From: Pogonophryne albipinna
Taxonomy: Eukaryota; Chordata; Actinopteri; Perciformes; Artedidraconidae
Direction: 5' to 3'
DNA: 64,000 nt
Assembly (NCBI GenBank): GCA_028583405.1
Contig: CM053261.1
Span: 9,801,459-9,865,458, forward strand
The notes under the pieces were generated by a model that was given only the letters and a program-made list of their open reading frames with translations, was not told the origin of the DNA and ran no database searches. Position numbers and translations under genes: made by a program. Positions 23,330-64,000 of the stretch are shown piece after piece (position 1 is the stretch's first letter; every line of letters starts with the position of its first letter).

Positions 23330-23500
23330 CTTTTAACGCCATCATTAGGTCAAAATTGTAATTTTGTCTCCTACTTTGGTTAATGAACAAATGCTTGCAC
23401 AACTAATGACATTCCCACAAACATCAGCTGTTAATGCTAATTAGCTAATGTTAGCATGCTAACACGGTAAACTAAGATGGAGGACATGTTAAACATAGTA
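23330..23500 (+). repeat. Dispersed teleost repeat, copy 3
   Basis: Contains AACTAATGACATTCCCA, GTTAATGCTAATTAGCTAATG and TTAGCATGCTAACACG-TAAACTAAGATGG in the order I recall for the 3' part of this family. Confidence 0.5.
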
Positions 23501-23699
23501 TTATCAAGAGTATACCGCCCTGCATTTCACTGCATATATTGTATGATCATGTGACAAATTATCCCTTTAAATAATAAATCTACATGTCTGCAATAAGTTT
23601 ATTTCTAATCGTCAATTATACATTTAGCAGGCTATAAACTATATAAAACGTGTGTGCATACTGTAAATAGCCAGCCACTTCATGTATATCAGATTATTT

Positions 23700-23870
23700 A
23701 TTTTCAAGATTCAAAGGTCTTATTGTTATATGCACAAAGCTACAGTGTAGAAATGGCAATGAAATTATTCTGACCTGAGCTCCTCCAACAATGCAACATA
23801 TATAATAACATACAAAAATACGAAATACAAAATAATAAGTAGTGCACAAGGTCTATATACATGTCAATAG
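23700..23870. repeat. Dispersed repeat (TTCAAGATTCAAAGGTCTTATTG type)
   Basis: TTCAAGATTCAAAG-TTTATTG-ATATGCACA and CAATGAAATTATT match in outline a short interspersed element frequent in teleosts. Ends not defined. Confidence 0.4.
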
Positions 23871-24493
23871 AATGTGTTTGTTTATAATTTAAAGAAAAAC
23901 TTGACTCGCATTGAGTCATTGTGTGTTCATTGTTCCTTTTTATATACACCTATTTGTTCCCCCACTGTTATGTACATTATGTTAATTTTGTAACCATTCT
24001 TTGTTCAAACTTCTGGTTTTTAGCTGCATGTTTGTTTTTATTCTCCTGTAAATTGTTTGGTTTGTAAGTAACATTGAGAGCTATTTAAAACTCGAGTCAA
24101 ATTCCATGTCATTTTAAAGCAACATACTTTGGAATTATACAAATATTCAAATATTTGCTACACATATATTCCTGGGATTTAATAGGACTAAAGCTGCATA
24201 AAGAGGTGGGCCGCACATATCTGCATGACAGCAGGTGAAGGGCAGAGAAAAGGCAAAATATGAAAAGATACTATATGTTTTAAACATTAAGTGTAAGTGT
24301 ATGCAGCGCCGGCGATGAGTTGTGGGCACTGTTACAGACACACACACGCACAATCGCACAAACACACACACACTTTCTTATAATCCCTACAGGCCCTGGG
24401 GCCTCACTCTCAGGCCCCTCAACTGGGTGACAACAAACCTGCTTCTCTGATTTATGGAAATGCAGATGCCATTTTTATTATGCCTCCTGCTGA

Positions 24494-26734
<2,241 letters not shown>

Positions 26735-27001
26735 TTATCCCCAGGAGTGAGCCAGTGTGTCATTATCACCCGTACTAGCCTTCTTAGCTCAGCAGAGAGA
26801 GTCCATCCATAGAAATCATGTTAATGGGGGTCTTAAAGCATTATTTATGCCTCAATACCTGAATAGTATTTAACAAATGATTATATATGTTGAAATTCTG
26901 CATGGGTTTTGTTCAGTGAAGTATAACAAACGTATAGACTGGTAGACTAAAGTTGAAATGATGGTGTAGTAGCACTAATTTCTGTTGCAAGTTATGTACT
27001 G

Positions 27002-28155
27002 ACCTGTTAAGCCCCAAGCCTGTTTTTCAGGTCTCAGGCTCGAAAATGACATGCCCAGAACAAATGACTATAACTTCTCTTCTAAAAGGGGTAAATTAAT
27101 AATCTTTTTTCTCAAAGCAATGATAAACCTTTGAGTTGGATGTAGAAGGTTCAGAATCAATATAGATTTTTTTTATTTTAAAGTAAATTCAGATTGAACA
27201 TAGTAAAAAAGATTAAATTATAGTTTCCGTCCAAAAAAAAACATTACTTATAGTGAAAACCACCCTTGAATGATGGGATAGTAGACTAAAAGCTTTAGGA
27301 ATCCAAACTATAACATCTAATAAGTACCCTGTATCAAGATTGATGCAAAACAAGTTAAATATGACCTTTTCAGAGAGATTTCGAAGAAAGAAAACACTTC
27401 TGGGGTCATTTGGGTGGATTTGCCATATCTCTGGAACCCATTGGTCGATTTTGAACCGTTAGAGCCAATAGAATCGAGGGGAAGTTCCTAAATCCACCTA
27501 CACGTTACCATTGAGGAGTGAGAGTGATGCGCACGCAGTTTACCCAAACCGAAAGCTATGTTACGCTCTGAAAACTGAAAACTAGATTTATTGCCATAAA
27601 TATGGTACGGTGGATTATCAGTAATAATTTCAAAGTGACACAGAGACATTGGATTAACCCTCAGCAGCGTTTATATGCGTTGTAATGCCCTTGAACACAA
27701 CTTTTGATCAGAAAACAGCAAAGGTAAGACGTATTTGCCGTTTTGGCTCAGTAAAGTGAAGTTGTGTGTTGTCTTTGCTGGCCTTCGCTGCCGCGAGTTT
27801 TGATCGCTCAGTGATGATACTTATACCATTGGAATCTGTGGAATCTCAGCTTTCATAGATATCTAGGTTGTGCAGATCCGATGAAGTATAAAAGATCGCT
27901 AACGTGAGTTCTGTGCTAAGGCGTTAGCATTTTTTCGCTTAGTGCTAATTCAGAGGCTTGGCGTTAGACTTGTGTTTTGTTTTGGTAAAAATGGTTCATA
28001 TAGCCAGTTAGCTGAGTATCTTCCCGTTAAGTGGGTATGTTTGTAGCCTTTATGACACACAAATAGGTTGTTAAATGTTAAGAAGCCCTGAGACACAGTT
28101 TCGTGAATATTGTTGTGTTTTGCCCCCTCGGTCGGGGGCATGGGGTTTAACAGGT
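27002..28155. mobile_element. DNA transposon-like element, ACCTGTTAAGCCCCA termini
   Basis: ACCTGTTAAGCCCCA at 27002-27016 is mirrored by TGGGGTTTAACAGGT at 28141-28155 (14 of 15 match). The 1,154-bp interior has no transposase frame. No direct duplication is clear; TTAA sits at the same place in both ends, so a TTAA-type (Kolobok or piggyBac-like) insertion is possible. Confidence 0.55.
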
Positions 28156-28829
28156 TGGGGTTTTAAAAAGCAGCTTTGTATAAAAAGTTTAAATAATAAT
28201 GCAGTTACTTTACAGTACATGCTAACATGCTGATGCAAAGCAGTGGGGCTATGAATCTTTCAGTGTCCGTCAGTTCGATTCAAGATCGATTCACTACATT
28301 GGTGTGCCAATTTCAGGATCTACTCCGGTCTGCTGTGAGCTTACAAATGCAGTGCGACAATTCATGGCAGGGATGTAGATTAAAATGTGTTTAAGATATA
28401 GCATTTTTTTTTTTGAGAAGGTTGTATCTACTGCAATGATGTAAACATATGGAAAACTCAAGACAAGCACTTATTCCTTAGACACTTATTCCTGCTCAAC
28501 TTTCACAAATAAACTAATTTGACTTAAAAGTTTTAAGTATTTCTCAATTTTTTATAAATTCAAGAATAGCAACTTCAAGTTATTCAACACAATTCTGTAA
28601 AAATAACATTGGTAGGCTAGCTCACTTTTTTTATTTCTCAGAAAATAGTCAATTTCTAAAATAAACTGTACACAAATGACACGAAACATAAAATTGTTGG
28701 TCACATGTAGGACCTCTAAAATCACAACTAGTGACATAAGTTATAGAAGTGCATTTTTAAAATGCTCATAATAGAACATACTAGGTGATTGTATAAAATC
28801 CATACAACAGAGATATTTCAACATTACAA

Positions 28830-28985
28830 ACAAATGTTAACCTCATGATGCCACTAAAAGAGAAAGGCAAATAATGATTAATGTAAGTAGGATTTATCCT
28901 CTGAGGAAGATGAATGTCTATACTAAATGTAAAGACAATCCATCCAATAGTTGATGAAATACCAGACTGACAAGCAACTAACATG
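28830..28985 (-). repeat. Dispersed teleost repeat, copy 4 (reverse)
   Basis: In reverse, GTCAGTCTGGTATTTCATCA, ATTGGATGGATTGTC and AGACATTCATCTTCC-CAGAGGAT follow the order of the 19.2 kb copy. Confidence 0.5.
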
Positions 28986-29851
28986 ACTGAAACAATGACA
29001 AGACGGGAGCAGCATAGTTAAACAAATGACCAGTTTTTATGAAATGTGTGCACTCTCAGCGAAGCAAAGATAAGATCCTTATTAACATAATAAGCGTCTG
29101 AATTTAAATGCTATATAATGAATGAGAAATGCCTGATATGTGAATATAAACTCAGTTGTTAGAAGGTGAATATCTTATTCAACACAGTGTGTCGTGTGTG
29201 TCTGTACTGCTGTCTTCCTCTCAGCCCACCTGCTGTTACCACCATGCTGAGTGAATAGGCTCAATCATTACTGCGCTTCTACTGCGCTGTCTGCTGGGTA
29301 AAATGAGACAATAGTAAAGATTTTCAACCAGGGGGCCTAAATCATTTACCCAGCATGGAGCAAGTGTGCTGAAATGAGGCTGCTGATAACTCTGTCCTGC
29401 AGCAGCAGCAGGTGGTACTGTAACTGGGAAAATCATGGCAGGATACAAGACAGATAAACTCATTACAGTGACAGATTGTTTGCGCATGAATAAAACAGTT
29501 ACAATCATGACTGAAATGTTCCCCTGGTGCTGATCAAAAGGAGATATCTAACTTATTTGGCTGAGGCTGCTGACTGACAAAACAACATATACTTTAAGTG
29601 TTACTGTATGAGATAAAACAAAGTGTTTTGTGGATAGGATGTTGGAAAAAATGCGGGTTTGCAGTTATGGACTGACTTAACAACCAAAGTACATTTCCTT
29701 AAGCACTCTACTTAAGTTGCGGTGCTTGGGTGTTTTCATATTATGTAACTTTAAACCTGTAGTCCACCACAAATATTGTACTTTTTACTACTTTTAATTT
29801 GTCTGACAGCTTTAGTTACTTTACAGATTACCATTTGAATACCCTTTTGTC

Positions 29852-29893
29852 GGATGAAAACCATGTATCTTTGGAGATACATGGTTTTCATCC
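29852..29893. repeat. Perfect 19-bp inverted repeat, 4-nt loop
   Basis: GGATGAAAACCATGTATCT and its exact complement are separated by TTGG. Too short a stem for a typical pre-miRNA. Confidence 0.95.
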
Positions 29894-31640
29894 CAGTGGT
29901 CATTTTTAATGTTCGTGATAAACTGAACGATGGAAATTCTCCTACTTCTTAAGCTAAATAAACTATTCAAAAGCCATTTGCATCTGCTGGAAAATGCATG
30001 GTCATAAAGATGAAAATAGGGATTTATCGTAAAAAGATATGTGGTTCTTACAGGACAGCGTGCTACAAATATAAGAGGATCTTATAGAATATTAATGTTC
30101 AAAAGTGTTTAAAATAGGCATTACCGTTACACGGAACAGTAGGGTCGTATGTCAGTGTGTTATCTTACCTCAGAGTATTGTATGATAACTATTTTTTATT
30201 TGTTTTATGGTTGTATTTTGGCACCCTATCCAGGTCCAGACCTATTGAAAATGCATCTATTTAACCAAGTCACACCACATTCAGTGTCCAAAGTTCATTT
30301 CAGTCTAAACCATTATGTCACATTTTTCAATGTAGGCTATAAACACCAGTGAGCCGTGATTAGTTCCTCTTTCCTTAAAGCTCTATTAATCAATACTTCT
30401 CATATTAACACTAATGCAAATGTCTGCATGTAATGTGAAATATAACCCACAGAGAATTGGCACCCAGCTTATTAGCCACTTTAGCTCAATTGACTGTATG
30501 ATTCAGGCGCAACATGCTGATTACTTTCTGACGCAGCTTCATCAGAAGCATGTGGCATTAAAATAACCGAATATGTTTTTCAGAAAAAAAATTGCAAATT
30601 AACATCAAGCATTTTTGTGTTTTATTTAAATAATTTTGGGGAAAACTTTGATTCTGGGTGGACAAGAGTTTTGATACCACAGAAATGTATGAGCATGGTA
30701 CGGATATTCTCTTTGAACAAAACAAAAATCTAAAATGTTTTTCTTAAAATGCAGGACCAATAATTTGATAATCATAATAAATCATAATAAGTGACATAAG
30801 CTTCAAAACGTGATTACACAATGCTCAACATGGCAAACAGTGTTATTTATCTGCCAGAAAGCAAATAACTACTGCACACACAAAAAGTTAAACTACAAAA
30901 ACTGCAAAAGTGGTTTCATACTGAAGCCATTGTTCCAAATGTAGCAATGAATGCAGTGACTAGTTTTCACCTAACTCTCCAGGTGAATGCAATTAACCAG
31001 CTGATAAAACAGAAATCCAGCAGTTGGGCCCCAAAGGCAACTGGGCAACAACAACATGTCCATTATCCGCAGTGAACTGTGTCCTGTGGCCCGGGGTGAG
31101 CACGCTCATGTAGAAGTAATCAGGATCAAACACACAATTGCAAGCTCTTTACAGACATGTTGTATTGTATTGTATTATCACTGACTAAAATAAGGACATT
31201 GTTGCAAACACTTTTCAATATTTGCTACTTTATAAATACAAATTCAGATGTAATATTGTACTTTCCTCATCTAAAATGAGCTATAATGAGTAGTTGGATT
31301 ACAGATAAGAAAATCTTTGAAAAATCCATATCACGAGTAATATTGACATTGTTATATAGCCTATTATCGAATAGTATTCGACTGATGTGTCGTATACTTT
31401 TACTTGGTAGCATTACTATTATTTGTACAACATTGAGCACTTTTTTCGTGCAATACAAGGTGCTAAATAGTAAATAGTATATTGAGGGACAATACAATGA
31501 AAACACAACAAACATAGAACAGTAGAAGATGTAATAATAATATTTATTCTGTGGATTAAGGTTTATAACGTGCTTATGGATATGTTTTTAAGAAGTTAAT
31601 GATGAGTGCTTCTTGCATCAATTACTATATTTCACATAAT

Positions 31641-64000
<32,360 letters not shown>

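Larger units (their letters stand above)
28156..31640. other. Intergenic stretch before zswim6
   Basis: AT-rich with a reverse copy of the dispersed repeat at about 28830-28985 and a perfect hairpin at 29852-29893. No gene found. 30950-31130 has slightly raised GC without a frame. Confidence 0.35.

Noticed and set aside
29852..29893. Hairpin as a microRNA precursor
   Set aside because: A 19-bp stem with a 4-nt loop is too short for normal Drosha/Dicer processing.

Overview
The window reads as nuclear DNA of a ray-finned fish, most likely a percomorph teleost. The genes are vertebrate genes with many short exons and GT-AG introns. Long (CA)n/(TG)n microsatellites make up about 2% of the bases. 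Intergenic and intronic DNA carries teleost-type hAT elements, TTAA-flanked MITEs and a CR1/L2-like LINE. There are no operons, CRISPR arrays or prokaryotic features.

Three host genes are supported by spliced, phase-consistent exons. (1) A vamp8-type R-SNARE lies on the minus strand at about 0.5-2.8 kb; its start codon sits alone in the first exon, and two alternative first exons are visible. (2) A complete nine-exon methionine adenosyltransferase (390 codons, divergent mat2a-like paralogue, probably mat2al) runs on the plus strand at 6.87-11.12 kb. In human, MAT2A and VAMP8 are near neighbours on 2p11.2, so this pair looks like ancient synteny. (3) The first six coding exons of zswim6 run on the plus strand from 32.18 to 63.91 kb, including a 24.7 kb first intron; the gene continues beyond the window. 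The three genes have no evident shared pathway.

Between mat2al and zswim6 (11.4-31.6 kb) the sequence is mostly non-coding. Its main structure is a nest of hAT-type DNA transposons at 12.38-16.17 kb, where four insertion layers can be ordered, most of them by 8-bp target-site duplications. Single hAT copies with perfect duplications lie at 3.59-4.38 and 4.66-5.67 kb and, inside zswim6, at 59.60-60.28 kb.

Intron 1 of zswim6 holds a decayed minus-strand LINE (52.85-56.70 kb), two TTAA-flanked elements, a TIR element at 49.3 kb, inverted repeat copies at 41.3 and 44.2 kb, and very long (TG)n tracts. It also holds two exon-like segments, at 40.16 and 56.82 kb, that could act as poison or terminal exons.

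The most unusual observations are these: a ~297-nt (TG)n tract that forms the whole region upstream of the zswim6 exon 5 acceptor and contains no AG; two Met-only alternative first exons for the SNARE gene; the change of HPDK to HSDK in the catalytic loop of the MAT paralogue, together with loss of visible METTL16-type motifs from its 3' UTR; the nested transposon stack; and a promoter/first-exon-like module shared by two different DNA transposons.
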